This document shows, piece by piece, positions 6,861 through 16,438 of a stretch of 18,267 nt of DNA. The notes under the pieces are model-generated. The model did no database searches, was not told the origin of the DNA, and saw only the letters and a program-made list of their open reading frames with translations. Position numbers and translations under genes: made by a program. The DNA comes from Oscillospiraceae bacterium (GTDB lineage Bacteria; Bacillota_A; Clostridia; Oscillospirales; Oscillospiraceae), in NCBI GenBank assembly GCA_017455225.1, contig JAFTBL010000108.1:1-18267 (forward strand). The letters run 5' to 3'. Positions within the stretch are counted from its first letter, which is position 1; every line of letters begins with the position of its first letter.

Positions 6861-8489
6861 TCAGTCTGCAACGGTCGCATAATAGCGCACCGCCGCCAGA
6901 TAGTAATCGTTCAGCGCGCGGCACACGTTCGTCAGCAGAGGATTGGCGGTTCCTCCCGCCACTTTCCCGTTCTCGCTGATGTAGCGGGCATAGCTCATGG
7001 GAGATGCTACCAGCTGCGCCGTCACGCTGCTGCCTTCCCGGCCGATGTCGACCGTGATCTGCTTACCCAACTGGGGCGCGGTAATGCCCTTGATCGTCAG
7101 GCAAAGCTGATCCAGGTCGACCCCGGTATAGAAAAACTTGTAGTTGCCGCTCTCCACCGGCTCGTCCGTGTCGGTCAGCTGCAAGACCGTTCCGCCCACG
7201 GAGACACGGTAATCCAGGACGTCGGCGTTGCTGCCGGGCTTGAAGAAGAAGTTCATTTCCGTCCGGGACTCCAGGTTCAAAGAGAAGCCGGCCGCGCCGA
7301 TCAGATCATAGTCATTGGTACGATCGCAGGGGAAGTTGTTCTCTACTGCGCTGGGGCTGTTGTAGGTATACACGCCGCCGTTGGCCAAATCCTCATCCGA
7401 AGAGACTCTGTAGTTGAAAAACGTCTGGGCATAGGCGCCGTAGTCCAGTGTGAGCCGGCACAGAGACTTAAGCTCATCACTGCTCTCTTCGGACACCGCC
7501 GTTCTGTTGCAATACTCGCGGATGGAATAGGTGCCGCTGAGCAGCAGCTCCCCCGTATCATCCAGATAGACGCGGAACGACACCTCGTCCACCATCTCGC
7601 AGGCAGCGCACACCGCCACGCGGAAGAGATACTGGCCGGTCGCGGAGTCATACGCGCCCTCCGAAACCAACTGGTTCAGGGAGATGGTGTGGGCGGAGCC
7701 GACCATGCCGCCGGTAAAGGTGGACTCCAGACGCAGATTCGTTGCCTCCACGGCAGCCTTGGGGGTGATGAACATGTTGATGGCGATCTCGTCGGCCAGA
7801 TCCAGATTGAAGCCGAGACTCAGATACTGCTTCCACGTGGGCTGCACCGTGACCGGGACAGTCATCGACACGCTCGCATACGCGGGAGAGTCCGGCGTGA
7901 AGACCACGGTATATTCCCATGTGCCTTCGGTGGCGGGCGTAGTCGTCGCATCCGTCCACGCAAACGTACCTGCCACCTCCGCGTTGTCAAACGTGGCGGA
8001 GCCGCCGGTGAGGATACTGTCGCTCAGCGCCTGACCCAGCGCGATGTCCGAAGCGGCGGGCGCGATGACGGCGGGTACGTCTTGGTAGACCTCCACCGTG
8101 TAACTCCTCACGCGGCCCATCTCCACCGGGTCGCCCATGGTGTCATACTCATCGTAGTAGTAGGTGATGGTATAGGTGTCACCGGGCTGCGCATCTGTCG
8201 GCGCCGTCACAACAGTAGTGACGAAGCACGGCGTGCTCATGTAGAGGTAAAACTTGCCGTTGGCGTTGATTCCGCCGGTGCCGTCGCTGGTGGTGAAGGT
8301 ATAGGACGGGCCGCCCGATACCACCACCTGACCGTCCATTACGTCGTCATTCTCCAACTGCAGTGTGACATTCACACTCTCTCCGGGCCGGACGTAATAG
8401 TCCGCCCCCTCCGCGTGCGCTACCGAGACAAAGACCAGACAGAGCATCATGGTCAGGGCAGCCACAAGTCCCATTCGTAATGTTTTCAT
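6861..8489 (-). CDS. Secreted modular surface protein (542 aa)
   Basis: Residues 1-26 are a signal peptide ending AHA. Residues 30-135 form a beta module paralogous to the start of the partial protein at 1-591. About 140-216 resembles an Ig-like repeat common in Firmicutes surface proteins (GTFAWTDATTTP, then WEYTVVFTPDSPAYASVSMT). Two related modules follow, one starting GFNLDLADEIAINMFITPK (about 226-360) and the other GFSLNLESRTEMNFFFKPG (about 401-537). Each ends in a Tyr-rich helix (LTLDYGAYAQTFFNY and VCRALNDYYLAAVRYY). No sortase signal, S-layer domain or dockerin is present, so attachment is unclear; it may bind the giant dockerin protein or carbohydrate. It starts 69 bp after the giant gene with no terminator between, which suggests one operon. 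A TGAGGT ribosome site precedes the ATG. I do not recognise a precise function. Confidence 0.85.
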   Translation of the reverse strand: MKTLRMGLVAALTMMLCLVFVSVAHAEGADYYVRPGESVNVTLQLENDDVMDGQVVVSGGPSYTFTTSDGTGGINANGKFYLYMSTPCFVTTVVTAPTDAQPGDTYTITYYYDEYDTMGDPVEMGRVRSYTVEVYQDVPAVIAPAASDIALGQALSDSILTGGSATFDNAEVAGTFAWTDATTTPATEGTWEYTVVFTPDSPAYASVSMTVPVTVQPTWKQYLSLGFNLDLADEIAINMFITPKAAVEATNLRLESTFTGGMVGSAHTISLNQLVSEGAYDSATGQYLFRVAVCAACEMVDEVSFRVYLDDTGELLLSGTYSIREYCNRTAVSEESSDELKSLCRLTLDYGAYAQTFFNYRVSSDEDLANGGVYTYNSPSAVENNFPCDRTNDYDLIGAAGFSLNLESRTEMNFFFKPGSNADVLDYRVSVGGTVLQLTDTDEPVESGNYKFFYTGVDLDQLCLTIKGITAPQLGKQITVDIGREGSSVTAQLVASPMSYARYISENGKVAGGTANPLLTNVCRALNDYYLAAVRYYATVAD

Positions 8490-8558
8490 AGCAAATATAC
8501 CTCACAATCTTCGATTGTATACAAGACGTTTTCTGGAAAGGCGCTTGGTCTGTCCTGC

Positions 8559-11500
8559 TTACCACTCCGGCAGGCTGATCTTGAAGTAGGACGTGTAATC
8601 CGCCCAGGTGTTGAGAGCCTTCGCGCGATTCTTTCTGGCGTCGCCGGCGTCAATATCGTCGGTGTGGTTCATATCCGCGGCCAGGAGGGATACGCCTGTC
8701 AGTTCGGTCCCATAGTAGTGCCGCGACATCTGGATGGCGTCGCCGGAGTCGGTGTGGCCGTTGCAGTTGGTGTCGCCCATGATGATAACCGTGTAGTCAC
8801 CGGCAGCAACACCGCCGCTGATGGTAACGGTGGTGCCGTTGGGCACGACCGCCTTCGCCGCTCCGGGGCTGGTCGGAGTGATGGGGGTATATTCTACCAG
8901 GCTGCTGGTGATCGTCACCGTCAGGCCCTGATCCTTCAGCGCAATGCGTATCAGCGCCTGAAGCTCGTCCGCGGTAATGCCTTCTTCCTTCACATCCAGG
9001 AAGATGTACTCGCCGACAACGTACTTGCTGTCAATGGGGATCAGGCGGTACGTTCTCGTGCCGTCGCCGTTGTCGGTCTGGGCGATCTCATAGCCGCTGA
9101 CGCCGTTGGTTGCCAGCGTGTAGTCGTTGCTGTCAATCCGCAGCACGGCGGCCGGATCGCTGAGCACGAAGGTGTGATTGTTGAACGTGACGTTGGCGGA
9201 ACCGGTGATCACCACCGAGCTGCTGAGACTCACATCCTCGTCCAGCGCGGTGCTGCCCACTGCTTCGATGACCACCGCGCCGTCGGCCACGGCCTCTTGA
9301 ATGGTATCGTACCAATTGCCGCTTTGCGCGTCGCGCACCGGGATCTGCGCGAAGCTGTAGCTCCACGTGGCGCCGCCGGCGTTGGCAGTCCGCGTAAGAC
9401 GATAGCCGTTCACGCTGCCGCTGACCAGATCTTCCTCGTCGCTGTCCAGCGTCAGCACGGACGCAGCGCTGGTGAGTACGAAGGTGTGGCCGTCAAAGTC
9501 GATGTATTCCGTGCCGATGACGGAGATCACGCCGCCGATGGCTACATCGCCCGTCAAGACGATCTCGCCGTCCACCGACAGATTCACCGCGCCGGCCTCC
9601 AGCGCCTGCTCCAGCGTTTCGTACCAAACGGCGCTGTCCTTATCCTTTACGTGGAGCTGCTCCAGCGTGTAAATATGTACGCCTTCGTTCTCCTCGTACA
9701 CCACGCGGTAGTTGGGCGCGGCGGGCTGCACGTCCAGCGCGCTGTCAGAGGTGATGGAACCGCCCGCGGCCAGCAGCAGGGCAATGCCGCGTTGATCCAG
9801 CCGCTCGCCGTGGATCACGGTAACGGGGACCGAAATGGTGCCGTCCTCTTTCATCACGATCGTATCTCTGAATTCAATGGAGCCGTCGCTGTTCTCGTTG
9901 ACCTGAACCAGCGCTTCGGTCAGGATGTCGCCGTTGTACTTGCGTACGGAATCCGCGTCCCGCACCACGATGGACTGGTCGTCGGTGAAGAGCTTCATGG
10001 TCAGCTCCACGTGAGAATCGGTCAGTTCACCCTTGGCGCTCCACTCGCCGGAGCCCAGCGTATCGCTGCTGGAATTGGCGTTGACGTCAAAGTAGTACAC
10101 GCCGTATTCCTCGGTTTCGTGGCCGTAAAGCGTGGTCGCGTCACCGCTCAGATCTGCCAGCTTCACGATGCGGCCCAGACCTGTGAGGAGATAGGAAAAG
10201 TCGGTAATGTCCTCCGTCATGGCCTCCTGCGCGCTCGCGCTCCAGCTATAGCCCGTGCGGCCGGCCAGATCGGTCAGCGCGGTGTAGTCGCCCTCGGTCA
10301 GGCCGCGCAGCACCTCGCCCATCTGCAAAGCGGTGATCTTCTCCATCGCGGCCTTCAGATCCGCTTCGTCGCCGTTGGTAATATAATAGGTATCCACCGC
10401 CTCAGCCAGTTCGGCGCGCAGCGCGGAGCCGATGCTGTCAGACCCGGCCGCGGCCAGCGCAATGGCGATCACATAGGGCACGTTTTCCGTCAGATCCAGC
10501 GTCAGCTCGCCGGTCAAGCCGCCGGTGATGCGGAAGGTCTTATTCTCTATGCGTACACGCTTGAGTTCCACATTCGCCGCGGTGATGGTCAGCAGCTCGT
10601 TGAGTTTCTCCATCGCCTGACGGACGGAGGCGTCGTCCCCGTCGTCCACACTGTCGATCACGATCTCCAGCCTACGGCTCTTGCTCGCGCCGCCGACGAC
10701 GCCCACCTTCAGGTAGGTGCCGCTGTCATCCAGCGCCAGGCTCACATCCCAATCGCGCATGGTCAGGCCATAGGACGCCACCGGCGTATCGGTGCCGACG
10801 GCGGCAGCAAGGCCGCTCAGACCGGTAAGCGCATCGAGAAGGGATTGAGCCAGATAATTGATGCCGTCATAGCCGCCGGCATATCCCAAAACGGAATCCA
10901 GCAGATCGTTGCCCACGGAATCGGTGACGGAGAGCTCCCCGTTTTCAAACAGGACGGACAGATCCTCCACCGCGGCGTCATACACCGTGTGGCTGTCTGC
11001 CGCGAGCATCTGGCCGGAGAACAGGTAGTTGATCGCCAGATCCGACGCCAGCTCGATGGCCAGGGCGGTCATGCCGTCCTTGTCCATATTGTTCAGCGTA
11101 TCGGCATCCGTCTTCACCAGCACGCGGACGGTGTCGCCGTCGCGCACAATGTCATACACCTGATTGCGTACCGTGCCGGAATCGGTGCTGTAGCCGCCGC
11201 GGACCGTGCTGCCGCCGATACTGCCGGTAAACGTTCCGGCGGTGAGCACCGCGCCGCTGACCGTGCCGCTGACGGTGCCGGCCGTGCCGCTTCCCAGCGT
11301 GCTGTCAATGATATAGTCGTTCTCGCCGCTGCACTGAATGTTCAGCGCCGCGCTCTTGCCGTTGAGGTCGATGACCACATTGTCGCCCTGAACGCGCAGC
11401 GTACCGCCGGAGGCAACGTCCTTGAGCAGCACCACCAGCGTGGTATCGTCGCTGACGGTGTAGCCGCTCAGGTCGGTGACATACTCCAGCCCGCCGGCGC

Positions 11501-14500
11501 CAATCACCAGCGCCTCATAGCCCTCAGGCAATGTGCCGCTCTTGCTGCGAAGCGTCACGTCCACATCGCCGTAAATGTTGTTCAGATCCCCGGCGCTGCC
11601 CTTCAGCAGACCGCTGGTGGCAGCCTCCAGACTCTCCGGCAGCACGTCGATGATGCCGGAAACGGGATACTGCACAGCCATATTCACATCGGTGTTCTCG
11701 CACGGCACCGTGTCGTCATGGGTCACGGTGCTGTTGTTGAGCACGTTGCGCACCACGCCGATGAACCGGTCGTAGTACCGGACCAGACGGTCCGTGTTTT
11801 TGAAGGAAACGCCGTACTTGTCCAGCGTGTCCCTGATGACAGCGCCGGTAACGTCCTCATTCTTGAGAATGGGAACGATCAGATCCCGGAACAGGTGGGA
11901 TTCCGCGCTCTCCATGCTGAAGCCGGCAAAGTCGTCCAGCGTGGTTTCGTTGAGCGCCAGCAGCGCCGTGAGGAACAGTTCATAGTAGCGATCGGGCGCG
12001 TAGATGTCCACGTCCACCGTACCGTCGTGGAGCGTCACGTCCACATACTCCTGTACATCGCTCACCATATCCCGCACGTCCTTCAGATCGTCGGCCTTGC
12101 GGTCGAAGTCTTCCAGCGTGACGTATACCGGCAGGACATAGCCGTCCAGCGTAAGCACCGCCTCGGCAACGTAGCCGCCGATGATGCCCGCGCAGTTTTC
12201 CGTGACCTTGATGCAGCCGGAAGAGCCGACCCGAATATACTTGCCGTCCACGATGCCGTTGTTGCAATCCAGCACCACGCCGCCGTTGAGCGTCTCCATC
12301 TCCACGATGTCGCCGTTTTCATCCACCACGTCCAGCACGCGCTGGAAGCTGACGCCGCTGTTGAGGACGGCGTTCAGCAGACTCTGCAGATACACGGTGC
12401 CGTCGTTGATGAAATCCTCGCCGTTGATGCGGACGTTGTCGTAGTTGGTCAACTCCATGATCATGTCGCTCAACAGCGCCGGCACTTCCTCCTTGGGATC
12501 AATGCCCTCGGGGCTTACGCGCAGCACCAGATACAGCGCGCCGTCCTTCTCAATGGGGATGAACGCCGCACTTACGTCGCGCGCGGTGCCGCTGTCGCCG
12601 TCCGTCAGATTGTTGCTCAGGGCAGAGTCGTTCAGGGCGCTGATAAGAGACAGCGCACGCTCACGCGCCACGTCCACCCTGGTGCGCTCCACCTGCAGGA
12701 TATGCAGCGGGGAGAAGAGCTGGTCCATCTGCGCGGCAGTAAAGGTATAGCTGCCGCCGCTGACCGTGGCGGAGCCGACGGTATAGTCATAGCGGATGCC
12801 GCCTTCGGCGGACACGGGCAGCGTGACGGTACGGCCGTCATAGGGGAATACCACCGTCTCGCCCGTGGCAACGCCGCCCTCGGTGATCTGCAGGGTGTAT
12901 GTGGCGGGCACGTACACGAAGGTCACCTCGGAAGAGGTTGTCAGTTCCTGATCCTCGCCGGGCAGCACGCCGGAAGCGCACACATAGTGCGCCGTGTCCA
13001 CGCCCGCGTCCGCCACAGCCTGTGCCAGCACGCTTTCCAGCACGGACACGTCCTCCGCGCTCAACACGTGGGCATCGTTGGTCAGATCGAAGGTCTTGCT
13101 GCCGGAGGCGCTGCCGATCACGTTGCTGCCGCTGTCGCGCAGCTCAACGCGCACGGTGAAGCTGACCTTGTCCGGCGCATCCACCGTCGAGGAGGCGACG
13201 GGAGCCGGAGCGGCCGCCACCGTGGAGGCGGCGTACTGCTGGGTGCTGCCGATGGCGCCGAGCACCGAGCCGGCAAGCGTGATAAGCTGCGTGCTCGTCA
13301 CGTCGATGCGCTCGTCCGGCTGCACCATCTCGTAGCGGATCTCCGCAAAGCGGGTCACCACGGTATCCAGCTTGTCGTAATACTGGCTGATCTCTTCGGT
13401 GTCGCGGATGAGGTCTTCCACCGCGCTGTCACTGAGCACCACTCTGATGTCCTGATACAGCAGGTCTACCTGCGCATACAGGTTGTCATAGTTGGCATAG
13501 TAATAGGCCAGCTTCTCCGCGTCGGTGCTCAAGGCATTATACTGATTAATATAAGCGTAGACTTTCAGGTAACGGCCGCTGCCGTCGTCGGCAGTACCAT
13601 TATAATAAATGTCATCTACCCGCGCCTTGGTCTCCTCGGTGGTGCCGTCGGCGCCCTTGATGGTGGAGCGGATCAGATTGATCTTCTCACCCACCTGACG
13701 CAGCGTGTCGGCCTGGCCGGCCAGCGTGGTCATGGCGTGGCGCTGCAGCGCGGCAGCATCGGCCAGTTCGTCGGGCAGATTGATCAGCTCGGCGGCAGTG
13801 GCCTGCGTGGCGCTGTCCCACCTCAGGTTTTCCAAGCGGTAATCCACGCGCACGTTGTCAAACTCGCCGCTGACGGAGGCGGTATAGTGTCCGTTCCCCG
13901 CGGCCGTGAAAGCCACCGGCGTGCCGTCCGTCCCGTCGGTCACGGGCGTGGCGGTATAGGGGATCCAGACGGCGCCGCTGTTGTCGGCGGCAAAGGAGGT
14001 GGCGTTTACGGTATAGGCGCTGTTGCCCAGCGAGGTCAGCGTGACGGGGTTGTTCTCGGCGGTGGGCATGCGCAGCCGGACAATCCCGGTGTTCAATGCC
14101 GCGCTGGAAAGAATGGCCGCCGCCTGTGCGTCGCTGCCCAGGTAGCCGTTGGCAATCAGCTCGCCCAGACTGATCCGCGTCCACGCGGCGACCACCTGGC
14201 GGCTGATGCTCGTCTCACCGGTCACGCGCACCTGGCTCAGCTCGTCCATGAGCGCGCCGTTGACGGTGTATTCGTAGACCTGACCGCTGCCATCGTCCAG
14301 CGCCGGCAGCGTCAGGGTATAGCCGTAATCATGATAGCCGGAGAGCTCGTTGATGTCGCTCGCTACCATATACTCCCGCGGGCGGAACTCGATGCGCACC
14401 GTATAGTTTTCCTGATCCTCCAGCGTGCCGGAGAACTCATGGCCGTCGGCGTCATATACCAGCACGGACCGGATGTAATTGGCGGCGCCGATGCTGTAGC

Positions 14501-15920
14501 TGAAGCCCTGCTGCGAGGTGTTCCAATCCAACAGCACCGCGTTCTCCCAAAGCGTCTCGTCCATGGCGGTGAGCATCGCGGACACATCGCTCCCGGCCGG
14601 GACATACAGCGTATGGGCCGCATCGTCGTTGAGCAGCGTGACGTACGCCGTGGCGCCGGAGGGGTATGCCTGCGCCTCAACCGTCAGATGCACCGTGGCC
14701 TGCGCCACTGTGGCGGTGATCACCGTGGTATCGGCCGGCAGCTCCGCAGCCGTGGCGGCGGGAACGGACAGCTCCCCGTCCGATGTGTCGTTGACCAGAC
14801 CGTCCAGCTGCGCGCTCTGCGCGGCGGTCAGGCCGCTGCGGATCACGCCGGAAACGGTCGAACCGTCAAATTCCGCCAGCTCGCTCATCTTTTCCGCGGC
14901 GGCTGCCAGCAGCTTGCTCATCACAACCACTTTCAACTGGCCGCCGAACGCGTCGCCCATGTGGTCGACCATTTTCAACACGACGGCGGCCTGATCGTGG
15001 GCCGTCTGCACCGACGTCTTCACCGTGTCCAGTTCGGCACACAGCGCCGCCACATCCTGCAGGGCATTGCCGTCCACGTATCCGTTCAGCAGCGTCAGGC
15101 AGTCCAGACGGTTGTCGTCGGCATAATCGTCGGTCATGGTCTTGAGCAGCGCCCGCTCTTCTTCGTCGATATCCAGATCGATCACGATACCACCCTCATA
15201 GATCGGGATGCCGCCGCCGTCACCGGGATTCAGCTTCGCCAGCACCTGATAGATCGGATAGGTGTGCAGATTCTGATTGGCATATACGTCATACAGGGAG
15301 CCCATGCTGAACTGGATCTCCGTGCCCAGCAGCTCGTCCAGCACCGCAACACCCTCGGCGCCGCGCAGAGCCGCGCTGCGGAGGGCTTTGAGCGCGCTGT
15401 CGGCACCCAGCAGGGCATCCTGCTTGGCAAGGGAAACAGGGATGGACATCTCATAAGTAACCTGCACGCTGTAGGAGAGGCCGTCATAGGTATAAGGACC
15501 CACATAGGCGTCGTCCTGCTGCGCAAGGGCGACCGACTCCACGCCGGCGCTGTCCACGACCACTTCCGCGCTCTGCGGGAGCCACGTGTAGACGTCGTCC
15601 GTGTAGGGCAGGGCCGTGATTTCGTGGTGCACGTCGTCCACGGTCACCAAATGGTCGCTGTTGTCGGCAGCGGGCGCCGTGTAAACATAGGTTTGATCCG
15701 CGGCGAGAAATCCCGTCTGCAGCAACGCCTTCTCGCGTTCCGTCAGTGCACGGCTCACTCCCGCCTCGTCAGACGACAGCAACTGCCCCAGCGTCACCTC
15801 TGTGGCGCCGCCGGGTGCCGGGGTGGCAAACGCCACCGTATTCATCGTGGTCAGCATCATCACGACTGCAAGCGCAGTCGCCGCCCACCTCTTTGCCGTG
15901 GTCTTCCGCCTTACCATCAT
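8559..15920 (-). CDS. Giant secreted dockerin protein (about 2453 aa)
   Basis: The start is set at 15920 because AGGAGGG lies 5 bases upstream (the adjacent ATG at 15917 is equally possible). Residues 1-32 are a signal peptide ending AFA. Residues 35 to about 900 follow the 1296-aa paralog throughout, with shared landmarks YTWLPQSA, DTTVITATVAQATVHL, LIRSTIKG and LAYYYANYD. About 900-1975 is an extra region absent from the paralog, with beta-rich and helical segments and a Gly/Thr/Ser-rich stretch (GSGTAGTVSGTVSGAVLTAG). About 1980-2320 holds three beta-helix-like repeats, each with a W/RYxTLxxALEAGA-type opening and a HTFVL strand. From about 2380 a dockerin begins: the first F-hand, GDTNCNGHTDSGD, is intact; the second, ADMNHTDDIDAGD, has lost the usual Asn and Gly. 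The tail is WADYTSYFKISLPEW. No catalytic domain is seen. Docking to an unseen cohesin protein is inferred from the family. Confidence 0.88.
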   Translation of the reverse strand: MMVRRKTTAKRWAATALAVVMMLTTMNTVAFATPAPGGATEVTLGQLLSSDEAGVSRALTEREKALLQTGFLAADQTYVYTAPAADNSDHLVTVDDVHHEITALPYTDDVYTWLPQSAEVVVDSAGVESVALAQQDDAYVGPYTYDGLSYSVQVTYEMSIPVSLAKQDALLGADSALKALRSAALRGAEGVAVLDELLGTEIQFSMGSLYDVYANQNLHTYPIYQVLAKLNPGDGGGIPIYEGGIVIDLDIDEEERALLKTMTDDYADDNRLDCLTLLNGYVDGNALQDVAALCAELDTVKTSVQTAHDQAAVVLKMVDHMGDAFGGQLKVVVMSKLLAAAAEKMSELAEFDGSTVSGVIRSGLTAAQSAQLDGLVNDTSDGELSVPAATAAELPADTTVITATVAQATVHLTVEAQAYPSGATAYVTLLNDDAAHTLYVPAGSDVSAMLTAMDETLWENAVLLDWNTSQQGFSYSIGAANYIRSVLVYDADGHEFSGTLEDQENYTVRIEFRPREYMVASDINELSGYHDYGYTLTLPALDDGSGQVYEYTVNGALMDELSQVRVTGETSISRQVVAAWTRISLGELIANGYLGSDAQAAAILSSAALNTGIVRLRMPTAENNPVTLTSLGNSAYTVNATSFAADNSGAVWIPYTATPVTDGTDGTPVAFTAAGNGHYTASVSGEFDNVRVDYRLENLRWDSATQATAAELINLPDELADAAALQRHAMTTLAGQADTLRQVGEKINLIRSTIKGADGTTEETKARVDDIYYNGTADDGSGRYLKVYAYINQYNALSTDAEKLAYYYANYDNLYAQVDLLYQDIRVVLSDSAVEDLIRDTEEISQYYDKLDTVVTRFAEIRYEMVQPDERIDVTSTQLITLAGSVLGAIGSTQQYAASTVAAAPAPVASSTVDAPDKVSFTVRVELRDSGSNVIGSASGSKTFDLTNDAHVLSAEDVSVLESVLAQAVADAGVDTAHYVCASGVLPGEDQELTTSSEVTFVYVPATYTLQITEGGVATGETVVFPYDGRTVTLPVSAEGGIRYDYTVGSATVSGGSYTFTAAQMDQLFSPLHILQVERTRVDVARERALSLISALNDSALSNNLTDGDSGTARDVSAAFIPIEKDGALYLVLRVSPEGIDPKEEVPALLSDMIMELTNYDNVRINGEDFINDGTVYLQSLLNAVLNSGVSFQRVLDVVDENGDIVEMETLNGGVVLDCNNGIVDGKYIRVGSSGCIKVTENCAGIIGGYVAEAVLTLDGYVLPVYVTLEDFDRKADDLKDVRDMVSDVQEYVDVTLHDGTVDVDIYAPDRYYELFLTALLALNETTLDDFAGFSMESAESHLFRDLIVPILKNEDVTGAVIRDTLDKYGVSFKNTDRLVRYYDRFIGVVRNVLNNSTVTHDDTVPCENTDVNMAVQYPVSGIIDVLPESLEAATSGLLKGSAGDLNNIYGDVDVTLRSKSGTLPEGYEALVIGAGGLEYVTDLSGYTVSDDTTLVVLLKDVASGGTLRVQGDNVVIDLNGKSAALNIQCSGENDYIIDSTLGSGTAGTVSGTVSGAVLTAGTFTGSIGGSTVRGGYSTDSGTVRNQVYDIVRDGDTVRVLVKTDADTLNNMDKDGMTALAIELASDLAINYLFSGQMLAADSHTVYDAAVEDLSVLFENGELSVTDSVGNDLLDSVLGYAGGYDGINYLAQSLLDALTGLSGLAAAVGTDTPVASYGLTMRDWDVSLALDDSGTYLKVGVVGGASKSRRLEIVIDSVDDGDDASVRQAMEKLNELLTITAANVELKRVRIENKTFRITGGLTGELTLDLTENVPYVIAIALAAAGSDSIGSALRAELAEAVDTYYITNGDEADLKAAMEKITALQMGEVLRGLTEGDYTALTDLAGRTGYSWSASAQEAMTEDITDFSYLLTGLGRIVKLADLSGDATTLYGHETEEYGVYYFDVNANSSSDTLGSGEWSAKGELTDSHVELTMKLFTDDQSIVVRDADSVRKYNGDILTEALVQVNENSDGSIEFRDTIVMKEDGTISVPVTVIHGERLDQRGIALLLAAGGSITSDSALDVQPAAPNYRVVYEENEGVHIYTLEQLHVKDKDSAVWYETLEQALEAGAVNLSVDGEIVLTGDVAIGGVISVIGTEYIDFDGHTFVLTSAASVLTLDSDEEDLVSGSVNGYRLTRTANAGGATWSYSFAQIPVRDAQSGNWYDTIQEAVADGAVVIEAVGSTALDEDVSLSSSVVITGSANVTFNNHTFVLSDPAAVLRIDSNDYTLATNGVSGYEIAQTDNGDGTRTYRLIPIDSKYVVGEYIFLDVKEEGITADELQALIRIALKDQGLTVTITSSLVEYTPITPTSPGAAKAVVPNGTTVTISGGVAAGDYTVIIMGDTNCNGHTDSGDAIQMSRHYYGTELTGVSLLAADMNHTDDIDAGDARKNRAKALNTWADYTSYFKISLPEW

Positions 15921-16050
15921 TGTTGCCCTCCTAATTACAGACCGTTGCATTATCTTTCATTGAGTGTTGCGGTGTACCGGCCGGACGGCCCCGGAACTGC
16001 ATGCGTCTCCCAATACACCCACTTACAGTACATCACTATCGGAACTATAT

Positions 16051-16078
16051 TTTATATTGCGAGGCACATGTTTGTCAA
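16051..16078 (-). promoter_or_regulatory. Sigma-A promoter of the giant dockerin operon
   Basis: On the minus strand a perfect TTGACA (16078-16073) is followed after 16 bases by TATAAA (16056-16051). Transcription would start near 16044, about 120 bases before the start codon. An AT-rich stretch lies about 20 bases upstream of the -35 box. Confidence 0.8.
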
Positions 16079-16123
16079 CCCCGAAACGCAATTCCCAATA
16101 TTTAATTTATTTTGTTTATCAGT

Positions 16124-16135
16124 ATTGCATGCAAT
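16124..16135. promoter_or_regulatory. Perfect 12-bp palindrome, possible operator
   Basis: ATTGCATGCAAT reads the same on both strands. It lies about 46 bases upstream of the -35 box of the giant dockerin promoter and about 140 bases upstream of the plus-strand promoter. It could bind a regulator. A single short palindrome is weak evidence. Confidence 0.3.
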
Positions 16136-16275
16136 GTCCGCCCTCGACGGAGCCGTTTATCGTCCGTTTGACCAAATTGTCCGGCCGCCCGCTCTTCGCA
16201 TTTTGCCGGCATGGATCGCCTGCCGCCGCACGGCGCGGCGTTTCCGCGGATTTCGACCATCTTTGTCTTTGTCTC

Positions 16276-16304
16276 TTGCAATAGCCGCTGCCATATGCTA
16301 TACT
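16276..16304 (+). promoter_or_regulatory. Sigma-A promoter of the membrane-protein gene
   Basis: TTGCAA (16276-16281) and TATACT (16299-16304) are separated by 17 bases. Transcription would start near 16311 and give a leader of about 130 bases. The same transcript might continue into ssrA, since no terminator is visible between them. Confidence 0.7.
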
Positions 16305-16438
16305 TTTTGTCGCCAACAGGTAAAAATGGTTTTTTCTGCAGCCGGACGGCGGCAATCGCCGCGTCCGCGGCGGAAAATACGATACGCTTCCCAATGGAAG
16401 CGAAACACAGGAATCAGGGATCGGAAAGGAGCTGCCTT

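Larger units (their letters stand above)
15921..16438. other. Divergent intergenic region
   Basis: These 518 bases separate the minus-strand dockerin operon from the plus-strand membrane protein. They carry a promoter in each direction (16051-16078 minus, 16276-16304 plus), an AT-rich tract at about 16098-16119 upstream of the minus promoter that could act as an UP element, and a perfect 12-bp palindrome (16124-16135). I see no gene here; frames crossing it lack ribosome sites. Confidence 0.7.

Noticed and set aside
6766..6924. In-frame N-terminal extension of the precursor peptide to 98 aa
   Set aside because: It would overlap the 542-aa gene and cross the near-consensus promoter at 6805-6833. 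The ATG at 6765 has its own ribosome site.
8504..8520. TATACA-like -10 box and small dyad ACAATC-TTC-GATTGT before the 542-aa gene
   Set aside because: No -35 box lies at a proper distance. The gene is more simply co-transcribed with the giant gene 69 bp upstream.
16211..16438. N-terminal extension of the membrane protein to 273 aa
   Set aside because: The extension has no ribosome site, covers the promoter at 16276-16304, and the AAAGGAG-spaced ATG at 16439 is a much better start.
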